Source: Bacteroidota bacterium
GTDB lineage: Bacteria > Bacteroidota > Bacteroidia > Cytophagales > Thermoflexibacteraceae
Reading direction: 5' to 3'
NCBI GenBank assembly: GCA_004292785.1
Contig: RDXG01000211.1
Location: 1-38,252, forward strand
Length of the DNA stretch: 38,252 nucleotides
The notes beneath the pieces were generated by a model, which worked only from the letters and a program-made list of their open reading frames with translations, had not been told where the DNA came from and made no database searches. Positions 26,135-34,288 of this stretch are shown here, one piece after another (position 1 is the stretch's first letter; every line of letters starts with the position of its first letter). The position numbers and the translations under genes were made by a program.

Positions 26135-28900
26135 CTAAACCACCAAATTCACAATTTTATTCGGAACAATGACCATTTTTTTAGGTGCTTTGCCCTCCAA
26201 CCATTTCTGAATATGCTCCGATGCCAACACTTCTCTCTCCATTTCTGCCTGCGGCATATCCAAAGAAAAATTCATTTTTGCACGCATTTTTCCGTTGATC
26301 ATGATCGGGTATTCAAAAGAAGATTCTTGCACATATTCCTGTTTCCAAATTGGGTATTCTGCCTGAATAATGCTCGAATTTTTGCCCAACAAATGCCATA
26401 ATTCCTCTGAAATGTGCGGTGCATAAGGCGACAAAATCACCAAAAAATCGGACAAAATACTTGCTTTATGGCATTTTAAAGCCGTAAATTCGTTTACACA
26501 AATCATAAACATACTTACAGGAGTATTAAAAGAATCTCTTTCAATTTCTTCTGCAATTCTTTTGATGGTTTTGTGCAAAATTTTGAGTTCGGCGGGCGTA
26601 GCGGCTTCGTTGGAAACCACAAAATTGCCTTGTGCGTCATAAAACAAACGCCAAAGTTTTTTCAAAAATTTCAAAACGCCATCAATGCCATGCGTGTCCC
26701 AAGGTTTGAATTGAGTAAGCGGTCCCAAAAACATTTCGTACAAACGCAAAGTATCCGCACCGTAGCGCGCAATAATATCGTCAGGATTAACGGTGTTGTG
26801 TTTGGATTTTGACATTTTTTCGACCATATCTCCGCAAATATATTTTCCGTTTTCGAGAATAAATTCGGAATTTGCATATTCAGAACGCCATTTTTTGAAG
26901 CCTTCCACGTCTAAAACGTGATCTTTAACCAAAGAAATATCGACATGAATTTCAAAAGAATCGTGATCTTTTCGCAAGTTTTTGGACACAAAAGTATTTT
27001 GATCTTTGAGTTTGTAAACAAAGCTCGAAACACCTTGAATCATTCCTTGATTGATCAATTTTTTGAAAGGTTCTTCGTGAGAAATGTAACCCAAATCTTT
27101 TAAAAACTTATTCCAAAACCTAGAATAAAGCAAATGCCCTGTGCCATGTTCTGCTCCGCCCAAATACAAATCTACTTGCCCCCAATATTTTTCTGCCGTT
27201 TGATCGCAAAATTCCTTGTCGTTTTGGGCATCTTTGTAGCGTGCAAAATACCAAGACGAGCCTGCCCAACCTGGCATGGTGGTGTGTTCGTATTCGAAAG
27301 TTCCTTTGTATTTCCAATTTTTGGCGCGTGCCAAAGGTGGTTCACCTGTTTCTGTTGGTTTGTATTGATCAATTTCGGGCAAAACCAAAGGCAATTCGCT
27401 AGAATCAATCAATTTTGGGATTCCGTTTTCGTAATACACAGGAATCGGTTCGCCCCAATAACGCTGTCTTCCAAAAACGGCATTGTGCATTTTATAATTA
27501 ATTTTTGCTGTTCCTACGCCCAATTCTTCACATTTTTCGATGGCTTTCAAAATGGCATCTTTGGTTTCCATGCCGTTCAAAAATCCAGAATTGATCAATT
27601 TTCCATGTTTTTTATCACAAGGATTTTCCAAATTTTCAGTTCCTTCGATCACATAAATAATTGGCAAATCGAAATGTTTGGCAAATTTAAAATCACGTTC
27701 ATCAGACGATGGAACAGCCATCACAACTCCCGTTCCGTAGCCCGCCAAGACATAATCGGCAATCCAAATCGGTATTTTTTCGTTGTTAAAAGGATTGATC
27801 ACATAAGAACCTGTAAACACACCTGAAACCGTTTTCACGTCAGCCATTCTTTCTCTTTCTGAACGGTTGATCGCCGTGTGAACATAATGATCTACGGCAT
27901 CTTTTTGTTCGGAAGTGGTCAATTCGGCAATCAAATCACTTTCTGGGGCAATAGAAACGTAAGTTACGCCAAAAATAGTATCGATTCGGGTAGTAAAAAC
28001 GGTTAAAGTAATGTCTTTGCCATCGACTTTAAAATCCAATTCTGCTCCCATCGATTTTCCGATCCAATTTCTTTGAATTTCTTTGATCGAATCCGACCAA
28101 TCAAGCGTATCCAAACCTTTCAACAAACGGTCTGCGTAGGCAGTAATTCGCATCATCCACTGTTTCATTTTTTTTCGTTCCACAGGAAAACCTCCTCGTT
28201 CCGAAAAACCATCTTTTACTTCGTCGTTTGCCAAAACTGTTCCCATCGCAGGACACCAATTTACCATCGCTTCCGAAAGGTAAGTCAAACGATAATGCGC
28301 CAAAAGTTCTTGCTGTTTGGCAAAATCAAAATTTGTCCATTCTTGCGCCGAAAAAATAGGCGTATGCGAATCGCAAAATGCTTGCACATTTGCATTTCCT
28401 TCGGCTTGAAAAAGAGCAATTAAAGAGTCAATTTTTTCGGCTTTATCCGCTTTTTTGTTGTACCAACTGTTAAACAATAGCCCAAAAATCCATTGAGTCC
28501 AACGATAAAAATCGGGGGAAGAAGTTTGTACTTCCCTGCTCCAATCATAACTAAACCCAATTTTTGCAAATTGCGATTTGAAAGTAATGATGTTTTCTTC
28601 GGTGGTTTTTGCGGGATGTTGCCCTGTGCTGATGGCGTATTGTTCGGCAGGCAAACCAAAAGAATCGAAGCCCATCGGATGCAAAACGTGAAAGCCTTTC
28701 AAACGCTTATAACGAGCCACAATATCTGTCGCAATGTAGCCTAGCGGATGCCCCACGTGCAAACCTGCCCCCGAAGGATAAGGAAACATATCGAGAACAT
28801 AATATTTGGGTTTTTCGGAATGATTTTCTACCTTATATATTTGACTATCAGCCCATTGCTGTTGCCATTTGCTTTCAATTTCTTTTGGATTGTATTCCAT
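26135..28900 (-). CDS. leuS: Leucyl-tRNA synthetase
   Basis: Cytoplasmic class I aminoacyl-tRNA synthetase charging tRNA-Leu. 921 residues from ATG 28900 (MEYNPKEIESKWQQQWADSQ, the typical LeuRS start); an in-frame TTG nine codons upstream lies in the promoter and was rejected. The HIGH motif appears as HVGH (residues 48-51) in PYPSGAGLHVGHPLGY; the CP1 editing domain contains VFTTRIDTIFGVTYVSIAPE (with the T-R-x-D-T editing motif) and YGTGVVMAVPSSDERDF with the conserved Asp; the KMSKS loop is intact (VEKMSKSKHNTVNPDDII); an anticodon-binding domain and C-terminal domain follow. Length is slightly above the roughly 860 of E. coli, as is usual in Bacteroidota. It has its own promoter and terminator. 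Confidence 0.97.
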   Translation of the reverse strand: MEYNPKEIESKWQQQWADSQIYKVENHSEKPKYYVLDMFPYPSGAGLHVGHPLGYIATDIVARYKRLKGFHVLHPMGFDSFGLPAEQYAISTGQHPAKTTEENIITFKSQFAKIGFSYDWSREVQTSSPDFYRWTQWIFGLLFNSWYNKKADKAEKIDSLIALFQAEGNANVQAFCDSHTPIFSAQEWTNFDFAKQQELLAHYRLTYLSEAMVNWCPAMGTVLANDEVKDGFSERGGFPVERKKMKQWMMRITAYADRLLKGLDTLDWSDSIKEIQRNWIGKSMGAELDFKVDGKDITLTVFTTRIDTIFGVTYVSIAPESDLIAELTTSEQKDAVDHYVHTAINRSERERMADVKTVSGVFTGSYVINPFNNEKIPIWIADYVLAGYGTGVVMAVPSSDERDFKFAKHFDLPIIYVIEGTENLENPCDKKHGKLINSGFLNGMETKDAILKAIEKCEELGVGTAKINYKMHNAVFGRQRYWGEPIPVYYENGIPKLIDSSELPLVLPEIDQYKPTETGEPPLARAKNWKYKGTFEYEHTTMPGWAGSSWYFARYKDAQNDKEFCDQTAEKYWGQVDLYLGGAEHGTGHLLYSRFWNKFLKDLGYISHEEPFKKLINQGMIQGVSSFVYKLKDQNTFVSKNLRKDHDSFEIHVDISLVKDHVLDVEGFKKWRSEYANSEFILENGKYICGDMVEKMSKSKHNTVNPDDIIARYGADTLRLYEMFLGPLTQFKPWDTHGIDGVLKFLKKLWRLFYDAQGNFVVSNEAATPAELKILHKTIKRIAEEIERDSFNTPVSMFMICVNEFTALKCHKASILSDFLVILSPYAPHISEELWHLLGKNSSIIQAEYPIWKQEYVQESSFEYPIMINGKMRAKMNFSLDMPQAEMEREVLASEHIQKWLEGKAPKKMVIVPNKIVNLVV

Positions 28901-28924
28901 AAATATTTTATTTTTTTGAATTTG

Positions 28925-28932
28925 CAAAGGTA
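28925..28932 (-). promoter_or_regulatory. -7 promoter element of leuS
   Basis: TACCTTTG on the minus strand is a consensus TAnnTTTG, 24 nt before the ATG. The -33 element is not clear. Confidence 0.45.
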
Positions 28933-29009
28933 GGAAATTATTTTGAAAAAGGATTTTTTGAGGGAAAATTGAAATTTAGAAAATTATTTGTTTTTATTTC
29001 TAAGTCGAC

Positions 29010-29774
29010 TTATTTTTGTATTGTACGAAATTCCTTTTTTAAATACTCTTGATTTTTTAAGGCAGAAAGTACCAAATTTTTTATGCCTAAACATATTTTA
29101 TATGAGGAGAGTCTTAAACTTTTATATAACCCTTTTTCTATTCCTTTTGTAAATGTACCATGCCCAATTTCGTTTCGATTATGAAGTAATTGGTTTATAC
29201 TGCTGTCATATATTTTAAATTCATCATAAGGAAGCCCAAGCTGAAATAATATTTTTCTAATAACAGAAAGTTTTAAATTACTTTCTGTATCAACCAAGCC
29301 TTTGATATGATCTTCGCCTTTTTTGCGTTTATTTTGATTAGCAACAGGTATTTTAATTATCTTACCATTTGTATTTACACCAAATATTTCATCAAATTTT
29401 TCAGTAAATTCTAACCTTCTAGAAAACAAATGCAAATCCTTATCATCAGGTAAATCATTTTTAAACAAAGCACTTTTATTTGTAATATCTTGTAAATCTT
29501 TAAAAACAGTCAATAGCGAGCTAACCTGAATGGCATAACTAGCCTGATAAAGAGGTATTTTTTCCTCATTAATTAGGTCAACATAATAATCATCGAGAAT
29601 TTGTTTAAAAAATCCTTCAAAATGCGAATATAACATTACCACCAAAGATTTACGATAAATTTCTTTAGCAGTCTCATTGGCTATGCTTTCAAGCAGAGAT
29701 TCTAAAAATAGCATTTCTCTACAACGTTTTTTAAATTGTGCCTTTATGTCTGACTCAATGTCTTTAATATTCAT
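29010..29774 (-). CDS. HEPN-domain protein, MAE_28990/MAE_18760-like
   Basis: 254 residues, all-helical by appearance. N-terminal helices include VVMLYSHFEGFFKQILDDYY, an S/C-H-[FY]-E-G-F pattern common to this HEPN group. Near the C-terminus, INQLLHNRNEIGHGTF carries the HEPN R-x4-H motif (R200, H205), with the N-E-x-x-H-G context expected for a metal-independent RNase active site. Translation is coupled to the DUF262 gene: its ATG overlaps that gene's TGA (ATGA). HEPN proteins often act as RNA-cleaving toxins in toxin-antitoxin and abortive-infection systems; here the effector role is inferred from motif and pairing. Composition is AT-rich like the partner, consistent with an accessory module. 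Confidence 0.78.
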   Translation of the reverse strand: MNIKDIESDIKAQFKKRCREMLFLESLLESIANETAKEIYRKSLVVMLYSHFEGFFKQILDDYYVDLINEEKIPLYQASYAIQVSSLLTVFKDLQDITNKSALFKNDLPDDKDLHLFSRRLEFTEKFDEIFGVNTNGKIIKIPVANQNKRKKGEDHIKGLVDTESNLKLSVIRKILFQLGLPYDEFKIYDSSINQLLHNRNEIGHGTFTKGIEKGLYKSLRLSSYKICLGIKNLVLSALKNQEYLKKEFRTIQK

Positions 29775-30868
29775 GAATTTGTAAGTATTTTTTCGACAAT
29801 ATTTTCTATTAGCTCAATTCTCTTTTTGAGATTTTTACGCTTAGAGCCATCTTTAGTAGAGGTAGCCATTTTAAAATCTTTGTCTTCTTTAATATTTCTA
29901 AAGTTTTCGCCCAATTTTGAATAATGTTTTTGTTCTATTTGTTCCAGAAATTTTTGGATACCCAGAGTAAATGCTTCAAAATAGAAGGCTCTATATTGAC
30001 CATTTTTACTTGAACGAAAAATATCTTTTCCCAAACTTCCTTTTAAAATTTTAAAAGTTTTTTCAAAAATCTTTTCTTCACGAATATAGTCAAAGTTATG
30101 TTTTTTTTCTGCTACCAATTCAGCATATTGTGTCATAAATTCAGATAATTGTTCCTCGTATTTTTCTATTCCGTTTTTTAAAGCGAAAAAACGAAGTACT
30201 AACTCTTGATCTGATTTTCTACGAATATCATACTCTGCTACACTAGATATACAAGTTTTAAAATAATTATTTTCACTTAGTTTGATGATAAATCTCATGA
30301 ACTTATCTCCTGAATCTAACAATCTAATGGTGGCATTGCGTATTTCCTGAGGACTTAATGTTAAACCATTTGTATTTAAACGATTAAACATATCGTATTT
30401 TAGGCGTGAAGAACTATCTTTTCCTATAATTTCTACTCTAATTGGACTCCGTTTTATTTTAAGTTTTATAGCTTGTGGTAGTGTTTCAAATGTTAGTCCA
30501 TTAAGCCCTTCTATAATATCACAATTCTTTAAACATAAAGGAGATAATAATTCTCCTTCCTCTCTAAGTAGACCTTTAAAATGTAACCAAGACGAAATTC
30601 TTTGTAACCCATCAATTAATTCCCATATTCTACTGCCTTGTCTTTCAACCACAAAAATAGGCGGAATTGGCAATTCGAGAATGATGGATTCTATGAACTG
30701 AGATTGTAAAGTTTCAGACCATCGGAAAAGTCTTTGAAATTCAGGCGAAATAATTAACTCTTGATCTTTATACATTTCAGCTAATTCATTAAAAGAAAAA
30801 TCAGCTGAACTGGTTCTAACAGTTAAAATAGTTTTGTCTATAGAATTTATAAGTGTTGCAGTATCCAT
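29771..30868 (-). CDS. DUF262 (GmrSD N-terminal-like) protein, lacking the nuclease half
   Basis: 365 residues from ATG 30868. The DUF262 ParB-like domain is clear: SPEFQRLFRWSETLQSQFIE (residues 41-60, with the F-Q-R-x-x-R-W signature), IPPIFVVERQGSRIWELIDGLQR with the D-G-x-Q-R loop (86-90), and FNRLNTNGLTLSPQEIRNA, the typical N-x-x-G-x-x-L-[ST]-x-x-E-x-R-x-A motif. In GmrSD/BrxU-type type IV restriction enzymes this domain senses or hydrolyses nucleotides and is joined to a DUF1524 HNH nuclease. That nuclease part is absent; the rest is helical. A HEPN gene overlaps its stop by 4 nt and may supply the effector. The start was preferred over a TTG inside the promoter. Confidence 0.85.
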   Translation of the reverse strand: MDTATLINSIDKTILTVRTSSADFSFNELAEMYKDQELIISPEFQRLFRWSETLQSQFIESIILELPIPPIFVVERQGSRIWELIDGLQRISSWLHFKGLLREEGELLSPLCLKNCDIIEGLNGLTFETLPQAIKLKIKRSPIRVEIIGKDSSSRLKYDMFNRLNTNGLTLSPQEIRNATIRLLDSGDKFMRFIIKLSENNYFKTCISSVAEYDIRRKSDQELVLRFFALKNGIEKYEEQLSEFMTQYAELVAEKKHNFDYIREEKIFEKTFKILKGSLGKDIFRSSKNGQYRAFYFEAFTLGIQKFLEQIEQKHYSKLGENFRNIKEDKDFKMATSTKDGSKRKNLKKRIELIENIVEKILTNS

Positions 30869-30895
30869 ATGATTTTTTTTAGAATTACTTTTGCG

Positions 30896-30903
30896 CAAAG
30901 GTA
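30896..30903 (-). promoter_or_regulatory. -7 promoter element of the DUF262-HEPN operon
   Basis: TACCTTTG on the minus strand matches TAnnTTTG, 27 nt before the DUF262 ATG. No good -33 element is visible upstream. Confidence 0.4.
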
Positions 30904-30979
30904 ATAATTTTTATTTAAAATAAACTTAAACACCATTTTTTTTTATAAATTTTGTACAAACTAAACAATTACGCATAAG

Positions 30980-31009
30980 AATCTAGTCCGATAAAAGCCG
31001 AACTAGATT
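30980..31009 (-). terminator. Hairpin after the PRPP-synthetase-like gene
   Basis: Bases 30980-30990 pair with 30999-31009 (AATCTAGT core with ACTAGATT, extended by G-U pairs that exist only in the minus transcript), 8 bases beyond the stop. The following U-run is weak. Confidence 0.55.
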
Positions 31010-31017
31010 TTAAATTT

Positions 31018-31956
31018 TTACTCAATTTCTCCCAAAGATTCCAAAGCATCTTTTAATAAAAAATGAATTGGTTTGACTTTCAGAAAATCTCCTTCTAATT
31101 CCAATACATTTGGATGGCTGTCTGTAACCATCATTTGCTCGACCAGACCCGAATCTTTGATTTTTTGTAGGGCATTGTTTGGAAAAATTCCATGCGTGGC
31201 AATGACAAAAATTTTCTTTGCCCCTGCGTCTGCATAGGCTTTGGCTGCGTGCAAAAGCGATCCACCTGTGCGAATCATGTCGTCATAAATCACTACATTT
31301 CTATTTTTGACATCGGCATTTATTCCTGTAACTTGTGTGTTACTGCCACTCAAACGGCGTTTATACACAAAAGCGGCATCAACGTGCATATCGTAAGCCA
31401 ATGATTCTACCCATTTTGCTCGCCCTGCATCTGTGGAAGCTAGGACAAAATTTTCGCCTGCCAATTCTTTTGCAGCTTCGATGATCAAAGGTTTGGCGTA
31501 CAAATGCAAAGGTCTGATTGCGCCTTCAAAATAATTGGTAATTCCTTCGGAATGTAAATCTAACAAAATGACTCGGTTTCCAAAATATGCCTGCGGAATA
31601 GCAGAAATAAGCCTTGCGCGCGTTTTAGCGGTTACAATTTCGCCTTTTTTTACGCTGCGTTCCATAGTGCTGTAACCATAATAAGGCAAAATAAGGTTCA
31701 ATTTTCTTGCTCCATATTCCACCAAACCTGTTGCCAAATCGTAGAGTTCGAGGGTTTCTTGGTCAGAAATTGTACCGCCAATCAAAACCACTTCTTTGTA
31801 TTGGACATTACTCAAAATTTGATAGTATTTTTCTCCGTCAGGAAAAGTTTTGCGGGTCAATTCGCCTGATTCATAATTTCCTTCTGCAAGTAAATTTTTT
31901 TTGAGATAATTGTATTTTTCCGTAGAAAAAACAATAAATTGATCTTTATTTTTCAT
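31018..31956 (-). CDS. Ribose-phosphate pyrophosphokinase-like protein
   Basis: 312 residues, the usual PRPP synthetase length, with two phosphoribosyltransferase-like lobes. The N-terminal lobe shows FPDGEKYYQI (F-x-D-G-E), GARKLNLILPYYGYSTMERS and VTAKTRARLISAI; the C-terminal lobe shows VILLDLHSEGITNYF, the catalytic ASTDAGRAKWVESLA, and the PRPP-binding loop VVIYDDMIRTGGSLLHAAKA. The canonical flexible loop R-Q-D-[KR]-K is replaced by YSTMERSVKKGE, as in divergent members, so activity (ATP + ribose 5-phosphate to PRPP) is likely but could be altered. Its ATG overlaps the stop of the small upstream gene by 4 nt (ATGA). Confidence 0.82.
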   Translation of the reverse strand: MKNKDQFIVFSTEKYNYLKKNLLAEGNYESGELTRKTFPDGEKYYQILSNVQYKEVVLIGGTISDQETLELYDLATGLVEYGARKLNLILPYYGYSTMERSVKKGEIVTAKTRARLISAIPQAYFGNRVILLDLHSEGITNYFEGAIRPLHLYAKPLIIEAAKELAGENFVLASTDAGRAKWVESLAYDMHVDAAFVYKRRLSGSNTQVTGINADVKNRNVVIYDDMIRTGGSLLHAAKAYADAGAKKIFVIATHGIFPNNALQKIKDSGLVEQMMVTDSHPNVLELEGDFLKVKPIHFLLKDALESLGEIE

Positions 31957-32429
31957 ATTTCTTTACTTAAAAGCCATTTTTTTGCTTCTTCTTTATTTTC
32001 GAAATAACGTAAATTTTGCATATTTACATATTCTGATTTTTTATCGAACATTTCGTCGAGTGTTTGTTCAACCGAAATTTGTGTAATAAAATCATGACTT
32101 ACCACAAAAGCATATTTTTTGTCTTTTCCAAGAATATTTTGGGTTCTTATATTTACGTGTTCGTTTGTCCATGCTTGCAGTTCTGGCGAGAGAATAAAAT
32201 CGAGTTTTTGCATATCAACCAGCACATGAATAGGCAAAAAATGTAAGATATTTTCTACCAAAACTAATTGTTCGGCACAATATTGCTCCTCTTTCATCTG
32301 TATGGTTTTGGAAAACCATTTTTGTTCCATACATTTTTTTTCTAGATCAACGCAAATTCGTTGAAATTGACTTCTGTAAATTACTCTCATACGCATAAAA
32401 TTTGACGGAAGGTAAGAGAAATCACTCAT
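31953..32429 (-). CDS. Small STAS/SpoIIAA-like protein
   Basis: 158 residues without signal peptide or membrane helix. The sequence alternates short strands and helices (ILHFLPIHVLVDMQKLDF, KKYAFVVSHDFITQISVEQT) and closes with NLRYFENKEEAKKWLLSKE, a [FY]-x-x-x-E-E-A-x-x-W-L ending common in SpoIIAA/STAS-like proteins of Bacteroidota. Such domains are usually protein-interaction or lipid-binding modules; the role here is unknown. It sits between rhomboid (15-base gap) and the PRPP-synthetase-like gene (ATGA overlap), so the three are probably co-transcribed. The family assignment is tentative. Confidence 0.6.
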   Translation of the reverse strand: MSDFSYLPSNFMRMRVIYRSQFQRICVDLEKKCMEQKWFSKTIQMKEEQYCAEQLVLVENILHFLPIHVLVDMQKLDFILSPELQAWTNEHVNIRTQNILGKDKKYAFVVSHDFITQISVEQTLDEMFDKKSEYVNMQNLRYFENKEEAKKWLLSKEI

Positions 32430-32444
32430 TAAAAATTGTTTTTA

Positions 32445-33098
32445 TCAATTTTTTTTTTTATTTTCTTTAAAAACATACTTAAAATTTTGTCCTTCTATAT
32501 TTCTATATCCTTTTGATACTGAAAAATGAATAATGTGTTCTTTTTCTTCTATTTCGTGAATGTTTTTATAATAAAAAGCGCAAAAAATACCAACCAAAGC
32601 TCCAAATAAATGCGATTCCCAAGAAACATGAGTTTCTTTTGGAAAAACGCCTTCCAACATTCCACCATACAACACAAAAACCGCCAAAGACAAACTCATA
32701 AATTTGATGTCTTTTCTGAAAATTCCGCTAAAAAACAAAAAAGCTGCCCAAGCGTACACCTGTCCGCTTGCTCCAATATGTGGGGCAGTGCGGGCAAAAA
32801 GCCAAACCAACAGCCCCGTTGCCAAATATGACCACGCAAAAACTTTGTAAGAAACTTTTGGGTAAAAATATAAAATTGCAGTTCCTAACACAATCAAAGG
32901 AACAGTGTTGCTGATCAAATGCACGAAATCTGCGTGCAAAAAAGGCGAAAACAAAATGCCAATCAAACCTTTGGAATGTCTGGGATATAATGCAAAAAAT
33001 CTGTTTAAAGGCAATTCAAGACTAGTTTGCAAGATTTTAACGATCCAAAGAAAAGCGGAAAGCCAAAGCATTTTTTGTAGGCTGTTGTAAAAAGGCAT
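32445..33098 (-). CDS. Rhomboid family intramembrane serine protease
   Basis: 217 residues with six hydrophobic helices. The rhomboid landmarks are present: HADFVHLISNTVPLIVLG (H-x-x-x-N region in helix 2), the catalytic serine S111 in HIGASGQVYAW (G-x-S-G) and the catalytic histidine H163 in SWESHLFGALVG. It cleaves transmembrane segments of membrane proteins within the inner membrane. A cytoplasmic charged C-terminal tail of about 35 residues follows the last helix. It is the first gene of a likely three-gene operon (rhomboid, STAS-like, PRPP-synthetase-like) and is separated from the MarR gene upstream by a 16-bp-stem hairpin. Confidence 0.92.
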   Translation of the reverse strand: MPFYNSLQKMLWLSAFLWIVKILQTSLELPLNRFFALYPRHSKGLIGILFSPFLHADFVHLISNTVPLIVLGTAILYFYPKVSYKVFAWSYLATGLLVWLFARTAPHIGASGQVYAWAAFLFFSGIFRKDIKFMSLSLAVFVLYGGMLEGVFPKETHVSWESHLFGALVGIFCAFYYKNIHEIEEKEHIIHFSVSKGYRNIEGQNFKYVFKENKKKN

Positions 33099-33120
33099 GA
33101 TTTTTTTGGGTTAAATTAAT

Positions 33121-33170
33121 TTAATGATCAATATTTGGATTTGTGATGCGAATAAAATATTGATCATTAA
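33121..33170 (-). terminator. Long-stem hairpin after the MarR gene
   Basis: Perfect 16-bp inverted repeat: TTAATGATCAATATTT (33121-33136) and AAATATTGATCATTAA (33155-33170), 18-nt loop. It starts 12 bases beyond the marR stop and ends 23 bases before the rhomboid ATG. It could be a terminator or an operator; there is no U-run. Confidence 0.55.
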
Positions 33171-33181
33171 ACAAAAAATAT

Positions 33182-33619
33182 TTATTCATCAAAATTAGCA
33201 AAAATGCTATCCAAAATTCTAAGTAAATTGTCAAAATCAACTTCATTGATATTTTTTCTGCCCTGTTTGCGCCATTCAATTACGGTTGGCAGGAGTTCTT
33301 TGACCAAATTTAGACCTTTTTCGGTCAAAATAATTTTAAATTTTCTACGATCCGACTTATCGCCATGTCTTTGCGCCCACTCTTTTTTGCAGAGTAAATC
33401 TATGATTCGAGTTACGGTTGGTGCATCTTTAAAAGTGCCATCAGCGAGTTCATTTTGGCTCATTCCACTAGACATATAGAGTTGATCGAGGATCACCCAT
33501 TGGTCAACTGTGATGTCAATTTGTAAAGAATTAAACTTTTTTTGAAGTGATTGCCTCATTCTTTTGGCAGTGCGTTCTAGTTTAAAACCGTAACTTGTAT
33601 AGTCAATTTCCAGATTCAT
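33182..33619 (-). CDS. MarR family transcriptional regulator
   Basis: 145 residues, the standard MarR length. The winged helix-turn-helix is at about residues 45-110: SGMSQNELADGTFKDAPTVT (HTH helices), RIIDLLCKKEWAQRHGDKSD and the wing with D-R-R-K-F-K-I-I-L-T-E-K-G, the family signature. It should bind DNA as a dimer, usually repressing its own gene or a divergent neighbour until a small ligand or oxidation releases it. It is divergent from the FdtA-like cupin gene, and the shared 133-base gap contains a TTGC-N5-GCAA palindrome, a plausible operator. No transporter or detoxification gene is adjacent. Confidence 0.92.
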   Translation of the reverse strand: MNLEIDYTSYGFKLERTAKRMRQSLQKKFNSLQIDITVDQWVILDQLYMSSGMSQNELADGTFKDAPTVTRIIDLLCKKEWAQRHGDKSDRRKFKIILTEKGLNLVKELLPTVIEWRKQGRKNINEVDFDNLLRILDSIFANFDE

Positions 33620-33693
33620 ATTGGTAAATGGTAATATTTTTTGTGAAATTTAATAAAAAAATTTGTTCTTACAACTTTATAAAAAAAATAAGG

Positions 33694-33731
33694 TTGCAAT
33701 TTGCAAAAAATATTTGTTTTAAATACCTTTG
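33694..33731 (+). promoter_or_regulatory. Cupin promoter overlapped by a TTGC-N5-GCAA palindrome (candidate MarR operator)
   Basis: TTG (33701-33703), 20 nt, TACCTTTG (33724-33731) is a close Bacteroidota consensus promoter. TTGCAATTTGCAA (33694-33706) is a 13-base palindrome covering the -33 element, in the gap divergent to marR. Binding is inference. Confidence 0.55.
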
Positions 33732-33752
33732 TGCAACGAAATAATATAATTT

Positions 33753-34169
33753 GTGGAAAAAAAATCTTATCTTATTCCTTTTCAGTCTATTGGTGAGTCT
33801 TCGATTGGCTATATTTCTGTAGCTGAATCTGCCCAAAATATTCCTTTTGAGATCAAAAGAGTTTATTGGACATATTTTACTCCTGAAAATATTGTTCGAG
33901 GTAGGCACGCACATCGCCAAACTGAACAGATTTTGATTGCAGTTGCAGGCAGAATAACCGTTACAGTAGAGGCAGCAGACGATCCTATACCACAAGTTTT
34001 TGTATTGGATCACCCAAATATGGGTTTGTATATTCCGCCTTCTGTATGGCATACCATGCAATATTCGCACAGCGCGGTTCAGTTGGTTTTGGCATCAAAA
34101 GAATATGATGCCACCGATTATTTAAGAAATTATGAAGAATTTAAACAAATTTGGAGCTTAAAAAACTAA
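33753..34169 (+). CDS. FdtA/QdtA or WxcM-like sugar-isomerase cupin
   Basis: 138 residues, single cupin domain. It contains the FdtA/WxcM-like signature GRHAHRQTEQILIAVAGRIT (G-x-H-A-H-x-x-x-x-Q) and the second motif YIPPSVWHTMQYS, followed by LVLASKEYDATDYLRNYEEF, matching dTDP-4-oxo-6-deoxyglucose 3,4-ketoisomerases. These enzymes make dTDP-3-amino sugar precursors for surface polysaccharides. Here no dTDP-sugar genes surround it, so it is an orphan and may have another sugar or regulatory role. The start is GTG at 33753; a consensus promoter lies just upstream, divergent from marR. Confidence 0.8.
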   Translation: MEKKSYLIPFQSIGESSIGYISVAESAQNIPFEIKRVYWTYFTPENIVRGRHAHRQTEQILIAVAGRITVTVEAADDPIPQVFVLDHPNMGLYIPPSVWHTMQYSHSAVQLVLASKEYDATDYLRNYEEFKQIWSLKN

Positions 34170-34216
34170 AAATTTTGGCTGGATTTTTCTTTAAAAAAAA
34201 TAAAAAAATATGATTT

Positions 34217-34247
34217 TTTGTTTTTCAAAAAAAAAAACGTATTTTTG
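34217..34247 (+). promoter_or_regulatory. rpsT promoter
   Basis: TTTG (34217-34220), 19 nt, TATTTTTG (34240-34247): a very good Bacteroidota consensus promoter about 40 nt before the rpsT ATG. Confidence 0.7.
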
Positions 34248-34288
34248 CGTTCCTTTTAGAAAAAATTATAAAATTTAAGTTATAAATC

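Noticed and set aside
27134-27826. 230-codon plus-strand open frame antisense to leuS
   Set aside because: It lies wholly inside leuS, whose motifs are intact, and its translation shows no family features.
29001-29012. 12-base palindrome TAAGTCGACTTA at the HEPN stop codon
   Set aside because: It has no loop or U-run and overlaps the stop; probably chance.
29771-30868. Complete GmrSD type IV restriction enzyme
   Set aside because: Only the DUF262 half is present; no DUF1524 HNH domain follows in the same protein or in the neighbour.
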